NCBI GenBank assembly: GCA_964493635.1
Contig: CAZBOW010000004.1
Span: 1-64,000, forward strand
From: OLB6 sp964493635
GTDB taxonomy: Bacteria; Bacteroidota; Ignavibacteria; Kapaibacteriales; Kapaibacteriaceae
Length of the DNA: 64,000 nucleotides
Direction of reading: 5' to 3'
Below the pieces are notes generated by a model, which was not told the origin of the DNA, did no database searches, and was given only the letters and a program-made list of their open reading frames with translations. Positions 35,073 to 44,406 of this stretch are shown in pieces (the first letter of the stretch is position 1; each line of letters starts with the position of its first letter). The position numbers and the translations under genes are program-made.

Positions 35073-36353
35073 ATGGAACACCACATGGAACGGATTCTCC
35101 TGATCGGGTCGGGAGGTCGTGAGCATGCGCTAGCTGTAGCATTAGCGCAGTCCGCTTCGTGCGAGAAATTGTGGGTTGCACCTGGCAATCCCGGTATCGC
35201 TCGGGAGGCCGAATGCGTCCCCCTGAGGGCCGACAATCATGATGAGATCGTGCGGTGGTGCCTGCACCACAACGTGACGTTGGTTGTTGTGGGTCCAGAG
35301 CAGCCGCTGTGCGATGGCTTGGCCGACACGTTGCACGAACACAGCATCGACGTCTTCGGCCCGTCGAAGGCTGCCGCACGGCTCGAGGGCTCGAAGGGCT
35401 TCTCCAAGGACGTCATGCAACAGTTGGGCATTCCCACTGCTCCGTATCGCCGATTCGGAATGCATGACCACGCTGCTGCTGCGGACTACGTCCGGCAGCA
35501 TGATCTGCCGGTAGTGATCAAGTATGATGGCTTAGCCGCAGGCAAAGGTGTGATCGTCGCTGAAACGCACGACCAGGCTCTGCGCGCCGTTGAGGCGATG
35601 ATGCAGGGAATGTTTGGCGACGATGGCGTGGTGATCGAGGGTTTCCTCGAGGGGGAGGAAGTGAGTGTGTTTGCCATCTGCGATGGCGTGCACGCTGTGC
35701 TTTTGGCTCCGGCGCAAGATCACAAGCGAGTGGGCGATGGTGATACGGGCAAGAACACGGGAGGCATGGGGGCCTATGCACCCGCCGGTATTGCAACACC
35801 CGAGGTGATGGAACGGGTCTCCAACGACGTTGTCACGCCGCTGTTGCGCGGAATGGCAGAGGCGGGAACAGAATTTGTTGGCTGCCTGTTTTGCGGATTG
35901 ATGATCAAGGACAACCATCCATCGGTGGTGGAGTTCAATGTGCGCTTTGGTGATCCCGAGACCCAGGCCGTCCTGGCAGTGTTGGATGCCGATGTGGCAG
36001 CGCTGCTGGCCTCGGCAGCTCGCGGAGCGCTCGATCCATCCACGATTCGTGCCGTGCAGCGGGGAGCTGCTTGTAACGTTGTGCTGGCCTCGTCGGGCTA
36101 CCCAGATCACTACGACAAAGGACTTCCGATTTCCGGCATCGACCGCGCAGAGAGCGATCCCTACGTTACCGTGTTTCACGCCGGGACGGCAGTGGTGAAC
36201 GACCAACTGGTGACCAACGGTGGTCGCGTCCTTGGCGTAACGGCCATTGGGGAAACGTTGGCGGAGGCCATTCGCCGCTCCTACGCCGCCGTTGACCATA
36301 TCACCTACGCAACCAAGATGTATCGCACAGACATCGGAAAGAAGGCGCGATGA
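35073..36353 (+). CDS. purD: Phosphoribosylamine-glycine ligase PurD
   Basis: Second step of purine synthesis: ATP-dependent joining of phosphoribosylamine and glycine. The protein (426 residues from 35073, or 422 from an in-frame ATG at 35085 that gives MERILLIGSGGREHAL) has the GSGGREHALA start, VVVGPEQPLCDGLAD, the ATP-grasp segment VIKYDGLAAGKGV, NTGGMGAYAPA and VEFNVRFGDPETQAVL. Length is normal. Its stop overlaps the ATG of the next gene (ATGA). Confidence 0.96.
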   Translation: MEHHMERILLIGSGGREHALAVALAQSASCEKLWVAPGNPGIAREAECVPLRADNHDEIVRWCLHHNVTLVVVGPEQPLCDGLADTLHEHSIDVFGPSKAAARLEGSKGFSKDVMQQLGIPTAPYRRFGMHDHAAAADYVRQHDLPVVIKYDGLAAGKGVIVAETHDQALRAVEAMMQGMFGDDGVVIEGFLEGEEVSVFAICDGVHAVLLAPAQDHKRVGDGDTGKNTGGMGAYAPAGIATPEVMERVSNDVVTPLLRGMAEAGTEFVGCLFCGLMIKDNHPSVVEFNVRFGDPETQAVLAVLDADVAALLASAARGALDPSTIRAVQRGAACNVVLASSGYPDHYDKGLPISGIDRAESDPYVTVFHAGTAVVNDQLVTNGGRVLGVTAIGETLAEAIRRSYAAVDHITYATKMYRTDIGKKAR

Positions 36354-37261
36354 AGGTGCTCGTCACGGGTGGAGCTGGATTTATCGGCTCGCATGTCGCC
36401 GAAGCCTACGTGCAAGCGGGACACGAGGTGGTTGTTGTGGACAATCTCTCAACAGGTAGGATAGAGAACCTGCCGGTTGGCGTGCGATTCGTTGCCATGG
36501 ACATCACCTCGGCGGAACTTCGGGACCTCTTCGAACAAGAGCGCTTCGACATTGTCAATCACCATGCTGCTCACATGGAACTGCGCGTCAGTGTTGAGAA
36601 ACCCATGCACGACGCCTCGGTGAACGTGTTGGGGTCGATCAACGTGATGGAGTCGGCAATGCGAACGTCGCGTCCACATGTAGTCTTGGCATCAACAAGT
36701 GCGGTGCTGGGACACATGTACCAGTTTCCGGCCGACGAGGATCACCCCGCGCAACCGATAGCCCCCTACGGCGTTTCCAAACGGGCCGTGGAGCTGTACG
36801 CCGAGTATTACCGCACGACGCATGGGTTATCGATCACCACGCTGCGTTACACCAACGTGTATGGTCCGCGGCAGAATCCGTTCGGAGAGTCGGGCGTGAT
36901 GGCGATTTTCCTGCATCGGCATCTGACTGGTGACGTGTGTCACATCCATGGCGATGGGAGCCAGGTTCGCGACTACATTTACGTTGCCGATGTGGCAGCC
37001 GCAAATGTGATCGCCTCCAACCAATTGCTCAACGACACGTTCATGGTGTGCACATCTACCGAGGCCTCGGTACTGGACGTGGTGCGCCACCTCGAAGATG
37101 CTCTTGGAGAGAGCCTTACTGTGGTTCATGGCCCCGCAAAGGCCGGCGATCCTGCACGAACGCTGGGCTCCTATCAGCGGCTTCAACGCGCAACAGGATG
37201 GCATCCGACGACTGATCTCGCTTCGGGAATTGTACGCACGGTGGCATCGTTTAGGAAATGA
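36350..37261 (+). CDS. NAD-dependent epimerase/dehydratase (UDP-glucose 4-epimerase-like)
   Basis: Extended short-chain dehydrogenase of 303 residues that probably isomerises or dehydrates a nucleotide sugar. It starts MKVLVTGGAGFIGSHVAE with the GxxGxxG dinucleotide motif. It has DNLSTG, NHHAAHMELRVSV, the Ser/Thr region ASTSAVLG, the catalytic YGVSK near residue 144, and RYTNVYGPRQNP. The product is shorter than most GalE proteins and the substrate cannot be told from sequence. It is coupled to purD by an ATGA overlap although the pathways differ, and it ends just before the respiratory operon promoter. Confidence 0.85.
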   Translation: MKVLVTGGAGFIGSHVAEAYVQAGHEVVVVDNLSTGRIENLPVGVRFVAMDITSAELRDLFEQERFDIVNHHAAHMELRVSVEKPMHDASVNVLGSINVMESAMRTSRPHVVLASTSAVLGHMYQFPADEDHPAQPIAPYGVSKRAVELYAEYYRTTHGLSITTLRYTNVYGPRQNPFGESGVMAIFLHRHLTGDVCHIHGDGSQVRDYIYVADVAAANVIASNQLLNDTFMVCTSTEASVLDVVRHLEDALGESLTVVHGPAKAGDPARTLGSYQRLQRATGWHPTTDLASGIVRTVASFRK

Positions 37262-37278
37262 TGAACAGTGTATCTTTG
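37249..37278 (+). promoter_or_regulatory. Promoter of the cytochrome oxidase/ACIII gene run
   Basis: TATCTTTG at 37271-37278 (exact TAnnTTTG) with GTTT at 37249-37252 at 18-nt spacing. It lies at the epimerase stop and 30 nt before the cytochrome c start, and is the only clear promoter element ahead of the long co-directional run to 55 kb. Confidence 0.6.
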
Positions 37279-37308
37279 CATGCAGCACGCACTTCAACAA
37301 CCATCACC

Positions 37309-37851
37309 ATGAATGTTGGTATGAACCTAGGATCTTCCGTCTCACTCCGGGTTGCCGGACTCCTGCTGGTAGGCTTCACGCTTACATCGTGTAACATCCA
37401 AGGATTCTTCACTTCGTACGGGGACGATCCCGTATGGGTTGATCCGAACGCCAGTGAAGCTGTCGCGGCCGATGCCGCAGCCGGCGGAGGAGCAGGAAAA
37501 GCCATCTACTCCCGCATCTGTGCAGCCTGTCACTTGGGTAGTGGGAAGGGAAGTCCTGCTGCCAACATTCCAGCATTGGCTGGTTCGGCCATTGCTCAGG
37601 GTGATGCAACACTGCCCATCAAGATCGTACTGCACGGTTTGCGAGGTGAGATCGTACGTAACGGAGTTACGATTAACGGTCAGATGGCGGCGTGGAAGGA
37701 TGCTATGTCCGACCAAGAAATTGCGGACGTCCTGACGTACGTCCGTTCATCATTCGGCAATACGGGTGGTCCCGTCACGGCCGACGAAGTGGCAGCGATT
37801 CGATCAGCGACCGCCGATCGCCTGCTCCCATACACTGAAGCAGAATTGTAA
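37309..37851 (+). CDS. Monoheme cytochrome c lipoprotein
   Basis: Exported, lipid-anchored electron carrier. From the ATG at 37309 the 180-residue product has a signal peptide ending in the lipobox FTLTSC. A low-complexity Ala/Gly linker follows, then one heme site CAACH and a distal Met candidate in NGQMAAWKDAMSD, the usual class I cytochrome c order. The ATG at 37309 is chosen over an upstream in-frame ATG at 37258 because the promoter lies between them. It directly precedes coxB, so it is the likely electron donor to the CuA site, in place of a cytochrome domain fused to CoxB. Confidence 0.88.
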   Translation: MNVGMNLGSSVSLRVAGLLLVGFTLTSCNIQGFFTSYGDDPVWVDPNASEAVAADAAAGGGAGKAIYSRICAACHLGSGKGSPAANIPALAGSAIAQGDATLPIKIVLHGLRGEIVRNGVTINGQMAAWKDAMSDQEIADVLTYVRSSFGNTGGPVTADEVAAIRSATADRLLPYTEAEL

Positions 37852-37879
37852 GTCCATTCACTGATCACGGATACTTGAG

Positions 37880-38773
37880 ATGATGAGCGACTTCCTCCGC
37901 GTGTTCGATATGCTAGCTTGGTTCCCGGAGAACATCTCCACATTCGGCCAGGCCCTCGACGATCTCTTCGCAGTGATCTACTGGATTAGCGTAGCGATCT
38001 TCTTTCTGACCTTCGGATTGATGGCCTGGTTCATGGTACGGTACCGTGCTCGGCCAGGACATTCGGGGTACAATTACCATGGCAATAATGTCGTCGAGCT
38101 CACGTGGACCATCCTGCCAACCATTCTCTTTGCTGGTATTGGTTTGTATTCGGATGACATCTGGGAGAAGACGAAGTACCCCGAGCAGATGCCCGCGCCC
38201 GACGTAGAGATTCTGTGTCTGGGCAAGCAATTCGGCTGGTACTTCCTCTATCCAGGAGCCGACGGGGAGTTTGGCGCCAACGCCTACAACAATCGCGCTA
38301 ACCGTGCGCTGATGAGTGCCACCAACCCGTTCGGCATCGACCGGAACGACCCTAAGGCGCAAGACGACTTTGTGGTTGAAAACCAGTTCCGCGTGCCCGT
38401 CAATGCAAATGTGATGGTACGGGGCTCTTCGATGGATGTGCTGCACTCCTTCTTTCTGCCCCACGCTCGGGTAAAGCAGGACGTCGTGCCGGGAACGTGG
38501 ATGAACATCTGGTTCAATCTGTTCAAGACAGGTACCTACGAGCTGGCTTGTGCTGAGCTGTGTGGCGGTGGTCACGGTGCAATGCGGGCAGAGTACAAGG
38601 TGCTCTCGAAGGCCGAGTACGACGCATGGCTGGATGGGGAGATTGCTAAGCAGGCAGCTATCATGAGTGCCTCGGCCGAATCCAGCGAGTCGCCAGCCGA
38701 GGAGGACGCGGCATCGACGAGCCAGGAGGCACCAACCGAAGCAGCAAGTGGCGACGTGTGGGGCGAGGAATAA
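37880..38773 (+). CDS. coxB: Cytochrome c oxidase subunit II
   Basis: CuA-bearing subunit that accepts electrons from cytochrome c. The 297 residues contain two N-terminal membrane helices (about 25-55 and 75-95), the ELTWTILPT segment, and a cupredoxin domain with GSSMDVLHSFFLP and the CuA motif CAELCGGGHGAM (CxxxCxxxHxxM). An extra loop (ANAYNNRANRALMSATNPFG) sits in the cupredoxin domain. The C-terminus is an acidic Ser/Glu/Ala tail, not a fused cytochrome c as in classical caa3 enzymes. It is the second gene of the operon. Confidence 0.96.
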   Translation: MMSDFLRVFDMLAWFPENISTFGQALDDLFAVIYWISVAIFFLTFGLMAWFMVRYRARPGHSGYNYHGNNVVELTWTILPTILFAGIGLYSDDIWEKTKYPEQMPAPDVEILCLGKQFGWYFLYPGADGEFGANAYNNRANRALMSATNPFGIDRNDPKAQDDFVVENQFRVPVNANVMVRGSSMDVLHSFFLPHARVKQDVVPGTWMNIWFNLFKTGTYELACAELCGGGHGAMRAEYKVLSKAEYDAWLDGEIAKQAAIMSASAESSESPAEEDAASTSQEAPTEAASGDVWGEE

Positions 38774-38828
38774 CGCCCGGCACTTTTGATACGGAACATT
38801 TATCTCGATTAACGTCAGGATACACGGA

Positions 38829-40700
38829 ATGAGCACCACACTACTGGAAACGCACGAGCACGCTGCACACGCTCATCACGACGGCCACGGACACGACGAT
38901 CACGGACATCACGAACTGCCGTGGTATCGGAAGTACCTCTTTTCCACGGATCACAAGGTCATCTCCAAGCAGTTTATGCTTGCCTCGATGATCTTCCTGT
39001 TCCTGGGCGGTTTGGCGGCGCTGATGCTGCGTTGGCAGCTGGCGTATCCCGGACAGCCGGTACCAATTATTGGCTCGCTGATGCCAGATGCTTGGGTGAC
39101 CGAGGCAGGCAGCGGAATCATCGCACCGGAGTTCTTCGTAAAGCTCACCACCATGCATGCCACGATCATGATCTTCTTCGTGATCATCCCGATGGCAGTT
39201 GGTATGTTCGGCAACTTCTGTATCCCGCTGATGATCGGTACCGACGACATGGCGCTGCCAAGGCTAAACATGTGGTCGTTCTGGCTTGTCCCACCGGCGG
39301 GTTTAATCCTGCTGGCGGGGATGTTCACCGACGCCGGCTTTGCTGGGGCAGGGTGGACAAGCTACCCACCGTTGGCAGCAGATATTAATAAGCCTGCCTT
39401 GGAGTTTTCTGGACAAACACTCTGGATTATCTCGATCTTCATGGTGGGATTCTCCTCGATCATGGGCGCGGTCAACTACGTGGCCACGGTGCTGAACAAG
39501 CGGGCCAAGGGCATGAAGCTCTTCGACATGCCGCTTACCGTGTGGGCGCTCTTCATCACGGCCATCATTGCAACACTGGGAACGCCGGTACTGGCATCAG
39601 GTTTGGCCATGCTGTTCTTCGACAACTTCTTCCATACGTCGTTCTTCCTTCCCGATAGCTTGGTGGCGAGCGGATCCTTCCCAGGGGGCGGTCAGCCAGT
39701 GCTGTACCAGCACGTCTTCTGGTTCTATTCCCACCCGGCTGTCTACATCATGATTCTGCCCCTGATGGGAATCGTCTCGGACGTGATGGCAACGTTTGCT
39801 CGCAAGCCGATCTACGGATACAAAGCCATGGTGTTTGCCATCGCTGGGATTGCCTTCCTTGGCTTCATCGTGTGGGGTCACCACATGTTCCAGTCGGGCA
39901 TGAATCCGTTGTTGGGTACCACGTTCATGTTGTCGACAATCGTGATTGCTGTTCCGTCGTCGATTAAGGTGTTCAACTGGTTGGGTACGCTTTGGCGGGG
40001 AAGCATTCACTTCTCGTCAGCCATGCTGGCAGCACTGGCGTTTGTGTCGATGTTCATTATTGGTGGATTGTCGGGCATCTTCATGGCATCGGCACCAGTG
40101 GACATCTACATCCACGATACATACTTCATCGTGGCTCACATTCACTACGTGCTCTTCGGCGGTTCGCTGTTCGGCATCTTCGCCGGTATTTACTACTGGT
40201 ACCCGAAGATGTTTGGAAAGATGCTGAATGAGACGTGGGGACGCCGCCACCTGTTCTGGTCATTCCTTGCCTTCAACGCTACGTTCTTCCCAATGCACAT
40301 TCTTGGTGTTGGCGGACACATGCGTCGGATCTACGATCCGAACATCTACGACTTCCTCAAGGGTTTCGGCGGGATGAACGAGTTCATCACGATCGCTGCC
40401 ATCGTCATGGGCTTTTCGCAGCTCATTCTGGTTGCCAACATTCTGTATTCGCTCAAGTGGGGCAAGGCTGCACCGCGCAACCCATGGCATGCCAACACGT
40501 TGGAATGGGCTGCACCTGCGCATCCAGGTCACGGCAACTTCGACACCGATATAACGGTCTACCGCGGACCATACGAGTTCAGCGTGGAAGGTCGTTCGGA
40601 AGACTACTGGCCTCAGTGGATTCCTGGTGCTTCGAAGACGGTCCACCACCGCACTGTTGTCGTCTCTGAGCAGGAACAAACAGCGACAACCTCCGCATAA
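38829..40700 (+). CDS. coxA: Cytochrome c oxidase subunit I (A2-type)
   Basis: Catalytic heme-copper subunit, 623 residues with 12 or more membrane helices. The N-terminus has a strikingly His-rich tail, with 14 His within the first 30 or so residues. The CuB/Tyr region is FYSHPAVYIMILP: the YSHP motif in place of GHPE marks the A2 subfamily, in which Tyr and Ser replace the D-channel Glu. Heme and CuB ligands lie in VWGHHMFQSG and AHIHYVLFGG. In this family reduction of O2 to water is coupled to proton pumping. The gene lies between coxB and ctaA. Confidence 0.97.
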   Translation: MSTTLLETHEHAAHAHHDGHGHDDHGHHELPWYRKYLFSTDHKVISKQFMLASMIFLFLGGLAALMLRWQLAYPGQPVPIIGSLMPDAWVTEAGSGIIAPEFFVKLTTMHATIMIFFVIIPMAVGMFGNFCIPLMIGTDDMALPRLNMWSFWLVPPAGLILLAGMFTDAGFAGAGWTSYPPLAADINKPALEFSGQTLWIISIFMVGFSSIMGAVNYVATVLNKRAKGMKLFDMPLTVWALFITAIIATLGTPVLASGLAMLFFDNFFHTSFFLPDSLVASGSFPGGGQPVLYQHVFWFYSHPAVYIMILPLMGIVSDVMATFARKPIYGYKAMVFAIAGIAFLGFIVWGHHMFQSGMNPLLGTTFMLSTIVIAVPSSIKVFNWLGTLWRGSIHFSSAMLAALAFVSMFIIGGLSGIFMASAPVDIYIHDTYFIVAHIHYVLFGGSLFGIFAGIYYWYPKMFGKMLNETWGRRHLFWSFLAFNATFFPMHILGVGGHMRRIYDPNIYDFLKGFGGMNEFITIAAIVMGFSQLILVANILYSLKWGKAAPRNPWHANTLEWAAPAHPGHGNFDTDITVYRGPYEFSVEGRSEDYWPQWIPGASKTVHHRTVVVSEQEQTATTSA

Positions 40701-40718
40701 CAACACGTGCACGGAACC

Positions 40719-41888
40719 ATGAACTCGTCTCCATCATCTGCAACAGACCTTCGCCGTATCCGAGCCATCGGTGTGGTGTTGGCCGTACTCACGTTCTTCC
40801 TGATCGTATGGGGAGGCCACGTGAATACGACGCGCAGTGGTATGGCATTCCCCGATTGGCCTACGTCCAATGCTGCACCAATGATGACCTACGAGCCATC
40901 GAAGTGGTTATGGGAGGGTGATAAGTTCTGGGAGCACGGCCACCGCCTGTTTGCCAGTATGGTTGGATTGGTGACAACGATTCTCTTGGTAGTCGTCTAC
41001 CGTAGTGTTCCTTCCAAGGAGCGCCCCCACGGAATGATTGCCGGATTCGTCGGCCTTGTCTTCGCCACCATTGTGACGGCAATCTTCGGCGTGCACTCCA
41101 TGCCGGCGGGTTTCATGGAAACCTTCATGGTGCTGCTTGCTGGAGCGATGATTGGATTCGCCTGGTCGGCCGGTCGTTCGCGTGGTACACGTCGGTTGCT
41201 GTGGCTGGCCTTGGCCGCCTTTGCTGCCGTGTGTTTGCAGGGGGCTTTTGGTGGATACACCGTGCGCAACAACCTACCTGCATGGACTTCAACAACGCAC
41301 GGCATGTTAGCCGAGCTGTTCCTGATGACGGTGGTTGGCATCACCTTCCTTGCACACCGACTGCTCCAAACTCGGGACGACCAAGACGGACTACTGAGCC
41401 GCTCGGTACGGACCCTCGCGGCGTCCACGTGGGTGCTCACCTTCGTGCAGTTCTTTCTTGGTGCACTCACACGTCACACCGAGTCGTGGGGTGTAAGTGT
41501 GCAGTTTCCGCAGTGGGATGCTTCGGGATTCTTCCCATCGGCCGATTTGTTCCAGTATGGTCAGGTGCTCATTCATTTCGCGCACCGAACGATGGCCTAT
41601 GCTGTGGCCGTAGCTGTTGTGATCCAATGGTGGGTGGTACGCAAGCAATCGTCAGCTCCGCGTCAACTGCGTCGATTCACCCTTGCTGCCGCTGGAATTG
41701 TGCTGGTGCAGATTCTGCTCGGTGCATCGATTCTCTGGACGGCCCGTGGTGAAGTGGTAACAACGCTCCACGTGATGACCGGTGTTGTTCTGTTGGTGCT
41801 CAATACGCTCTCTCTCTACACGACGTTGGCCACTCCGGCGACGTCGGCCGTTGCCGTTCCATTGGTTACGAGGCAGCAGCAGGGATGA
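40719..41888 (+). CDS. ctaA: Heme A synthase CtaA (COX15)
   Basis: Membrane monooxygenase that converts heme O to heme A. The 389-residue protein has about eight helices and the conserved GGHVNTTRSGMAFPDWP, WEHGHRLFASMVG, STTHGMLAELF and LIHFAHRTMAY segments, whose His residues bind heme. The ATG at 40719 is preferred over an in-frame GTG at 40707. Its stop overlaps the ctaB ATG (ATGA). It supplies the heme A needed by the adjacent coxA product. Confidence 0.94.
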   Translation: MNSSPSSATDLRRIRAIGVVLAVLTFFLIVWGGHVNTTRSGMAFPDWPTSNAAPMMTYEPSKWLWEGDKFWEHGHRLFASMVGLVTTILLVVVYRSVPSKERPHGMIAGFVGLVFATIVTAIFGVHSMPAGFMETFMVLLAGAMIGFAWSAGRSRGTRRLLWLALAAFAAVCLQGAFGGYTVRNNLPAWTSTTHGMLAELFLMTVVGITFLAHRLLQTRDDQDGLLSRSVRTLAASTWVLTFVQFFLGALTRHTESWGVSVQFPQWDASGFFPSADLFQYGQVLIHFAHRTMAYAVAVAVVIQWWVVRKQSSAPRQLRRFTLAAAGIVLVQILLGASILWTARGEVVTTLHVMTGVVLLVLNTLSLYTTLATPATSAVAVPLVTRQQQG

Positions 41889-42814
41889 GCATGGATTCCC
41901 AATTGGCAGCCGAAACCAAGGCAGCAAGCGTCCCTGCATGGCAGCACTACTACGAGCTGACAAAGCCTGGCATTACGCAAATGGTTGCGCTTACGGGCTT
42001 GGCAGGCTACTATCTGGCTCTTCCAACGGACGTTGTAACCTATGCTGGCACCCAGTCGAACTGGTGGCACTTTCTGGCCGCCATGGTCGGAATCGTCACG
42101 TTGAGTGCTGGTAGTGGGGTGGTCAACCATCTTGTGGAGTTGAACAACGACCGGTCCATGAAGCGCACCGCTCTGCGCCCATTACCAGCGGGGACCGTTT
42201 CGGTGCGCTCGGCTACGGTGTTTGCAGCGTTGCTCACGGTGGTTGGCGTCGCACTGTTGTGGTCCGTTAACGTCCTGACGTGTCTGCTTGGCGTGGTCAC
42301 ATGGGTGACCTACGTTGCACTCTACACGCCGATGAAACGACGCACGCGGCTTGCCCTGTACGTTGGTGGTATTCCCGGTGCCTTGCCCTTTGCAGGGGGC
42401 TGGACGGCGGTGACCGGGTCGATGGACGCCATGGCGTGGGTATTGTTCGGCATCCTGTTCTTCTGGCAGCTTCCACACTTCTTGGCATTGTCGTGGATGT
42501 ACCGGTCGGATTATGCTGATGGAGGTTTTGTTATGCATGCAACCTCCGACAGCACAGGCGAGCGTGTTGGGATGCTCACCGTTGTCACGAGCGTTCTGAC
42601 GATGGTCGTAGCGCTGCTTCCAACGATCATGAATGCCACAGGGTGGCTCTATGGCGGGGGAGTGATCGTACTGGGACTGTGGCTGACGCGCGAGTCGGTA
42701 CGAATGTATCAACGACGCGACCATGCATCGGCTCGTCGTGTACTGGTAACCTCCTATGCTGTCCTGATGGGCGTCGTTGCTCTAATGTTGGTCGATAAGA
42801 TGCCGCATGCATGA
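41885..42814 (+). CDS. ctaB: Protoheme IX farnesyltransferase CtaB (COX10)
   Basis: UbiA-superfamily prenyltransferase making heme O from heme B and farnesyl diphosphate. The 309 residues span seven to nine helices, with YYELTKPGITQMVALTG, the NHLVELNNDRSMKRTALRPLP loop (the Asp-rich/M-x-RT-x2-RPL signature) and VTYVALYTPMKRRT. It is translationally coupled to ctaA and followed by coxC, completing the heme A branch within the oxidase operon. Confidence 0.94.
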   Translation: MSMDSQLAAETKAASVPAWQHYYELTKPGITQMVALTGLAGYYLALPTDVVTYAGTQSNWWHFLAAMVGIVTLSAGSGVVNHLVELNNDRSMKRTALRPLPAGTVSVRSATVFAALLTVVGVALLWSVNVLTCLLGVVTWVTYVALYTPMKRRTRLALYVGGIPGALPFAGGWTAVTGSMDAMAWVLFGILFFWQLPHFLALSWMYRSDYADGGFVMHATSDSTGERVGMLTVVTSVLTMVVALLPTIMNATGWLYGGGVIVLGLWLTRESVRMYQRRDHASARRVLVTSYAVLMGVVALMLVDKMPHA

Positions 42815-42865
42815 TCCTATGATGATGAAAAACGAAACGTTCACTTCTACACTTTTGGTGGGACT

Positions 42866-43486
42866 ATGTCACTAGCCCTGAATCTCTCACACGAGCCGGT
42901 CACCAAGATCCCGAATGGGAAGCTTGCCATGTGGGCCTTCCTTGCCTCGGAGCTCATGTTCTTCTCGGGCTTCTTCGGAGGCTTCATTGTGCTACGCAAC
43001 ACGAACTACGAAGTGTTTGCCGAAGCCTCCAATCACTTGAATTGGGTGCTGGCACTTGTCAACACGTTCATTCTCATCGGCAGCTCGCTGACGATGGCAC
43101 TTGCCATCCACAATCTCGAGCATAAGAAGAACGGCTTGTACCGCCTGTTCATGGGGTTGACCCTGATGGGTGGTTTCGGCTTCCTCATTGTGAAGTACAT
43201 CGAGTACAGCGCGAAGTTCGCCGATGGCTTGTTCCCAGGTCAAGAGCACCACTCGGTGTTCTACTCGTTCTACTTCATCATGACGGGTTTTCACGCCATC
43301 CACGTGATTGCCGGTATGATTCCGATCGGCTATATGTTCTTCAAGGGATTCACGAAGTCCGGTTATCCCTATCCGAGCAAGGTTGAAACGCTTGGTCTGT
43401 ACTGGCACTTCGTCGACCTGATGTGGATCTTCATCTTTCCGGCACTGTACCTTCTCAATCCATCCTCAACCGGAATCGGACATTAA
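42866..43486 (+). CDS. coxC: Cytochrome c oxidase subunit III
   Basis: Seven-helix-type oxidase subunit of 206 residues. Conserved features are KLAMWAFLASELMFFSGFFGGF near the N-terminus, FYFIMTGFHAIHVIAG in the middle and YWHFVDLMWIFIFPALYL at the C-terminus. At 206 residues it is the short bacterial form. Its stop is 12 bp before coxD. Confidence 0.95.
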   Translation: MSLALNLSHEPVTKIPNGKLAMWAFLASELMFFSGFFGGFIVLRNTNYEVFAEASNHLNWVLALVNTFILIGSSLTMALAIHNLEHKKNGLYRLFMGLTLMGGFGFLIVKYIEYSAKFADGLFPGQEHHSVFYSFYFIMTGFHAIHVIAGMIPIGYMFFKGFTKSGYPYPSKVETLGLYWHFVDLMWIFIFPALYLLNPSSTGIGH

Positions 43487-43498
43487 GGAGAACGTTGT

Positions 43499-43813
43499 AT
43501 GTCAGCAGATCATGGCAATCCGCTTCCTTCGTACATGAAGGTGTTCTATGCACTTCTGGTGCTTACCGTCCTGACGGTTCTGGCGGCAAAGTCGCTCCAC
43601 TTTCCTGCGGAATGGGGTACTCCCGGCGATATTCTCCACGTGGCCATTGGTATTGCCATTGCCGTGGTGAAGGTTATTGCCGTGATGTACATCTTCATGC
43701 ACCTGAAGTTTGATCATCCGTTCCTACGGTTCTTCGTGTACGTGCCAGTTTTTCTGTTCCTTGTGTTGGGATTTGCTCTCAACATTCTTGAGTCGTGGAG
43801 CTACACGCGCTGA
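43499..43813 (+). CDS. coxD: Cytochrome c oxidase subunit IV, prokaryotic
   Basis: A 104-residue small subunit with three hydrophobic helices, including GIAIAVVKVIAVMYIFMHLKFD, the signature of prokaryotic subunit IV of aa3/caa3 and bo3 oxidases. It follows coxC by 12 bp and its TGA shares a base with the next ATG (TGATG). Confidence 0.9.
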   Translation: MSADHGNPLPSYMKVFYALLVLTVLTVLAAKSLHFPAEWGTPGDILHVAIGIAIAVVKVIAVMYIFMHLKFDHPFLRFFVYVPVFLFLVLGFALNILESWSYTR

Positions 43814-44406
43814 TGGGTCTCCGATCAACGATGCTGGGACTGGCGGTTGCTGCCCTGACCACTGCGTGTCAGGTGGATCAACCGCACGAGCACGGCAGCC
43901 ACGGTGCTGGGACGGCCACTCCGGTGGACGGTCACGTTGTTCCTGTGTTTGCCGGCACGGACCAAACCGGCGCCCCGTTTTCATCGGATGCCTTGAAGGG
44001 TACGCCATGGATCGGTTCGTTCTTCTTCACCTCGTGTACCACCGTCTGTCCTGCGCTCAATCAAGTGCAAGCCGATCTTCAGCAGTCGCATGGATCTGTG
44101 GTTCGGTTCGTTTCGATCTCGACTGATCCCGACCATGATACGCCGGAGGCTCTGGCAGCGTACGCACAGCAATACGGAGCTCAACCTGGTGCATGGTGGA
44201 TGATTCGGATGTCGGCTGACTCAATGCGATCGGTTGCCACCCAGGGTTTCATGCTGATGGACCCGGAGCAGCCCGACATGCATAGTACGCGACTTGTGGC
44301 CGTGAATCCAGATATGACTATTGCTGGATACTTCGACAGCACTGATTCAACTCACCTTGACCAACTACGCACGTGGATCAACTCCCTGCCATCAACGCCA
44401 CGCTGA
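43813..44406 (+). CDS. SCO1/SenC copper chaperone lipoprotein
   Basis: Thioredoxin-fold copper protein that metallates the CuA site of CoxB. From the ATG at 43813 (sharing a base with the coxD stop) the 197-residue product has a signal peptide with lipobox VAALTTAC, a His-rich linker, the copper-binding TSCTTVCP (CxxxC), FVSISTDPDHDTPE, and a His in DMHSTRLVAVNP that would be the third ligand. Its location inside the cox operon fits. Confidence 0.93.
   Translation: MGLRSTMLGLAVAALTTACQVDQPHEHGSHGAGTATPVDGHVVPVFAGTDQTGAPFSSDALKGTPWIGSFFFTSCTTVCPALNQVQADLQQSHGSVVRFVSISTDPDHDTPEALAAYAQQYGAQPGAWWMIRMSADSMRSVATQGFMLMDPEQPDMHSTRLVAVNPDMTIAGYFDSTDSTHLDQLRTWINSLPSTPR

Noticed and set aside
37880..38773. 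CoxB as a classical caa3 subunit with fused cytochrome c
   Set aside because: No CxxCH occurs after the CuA site; the C-terminus is an acidic low-complexity tail.
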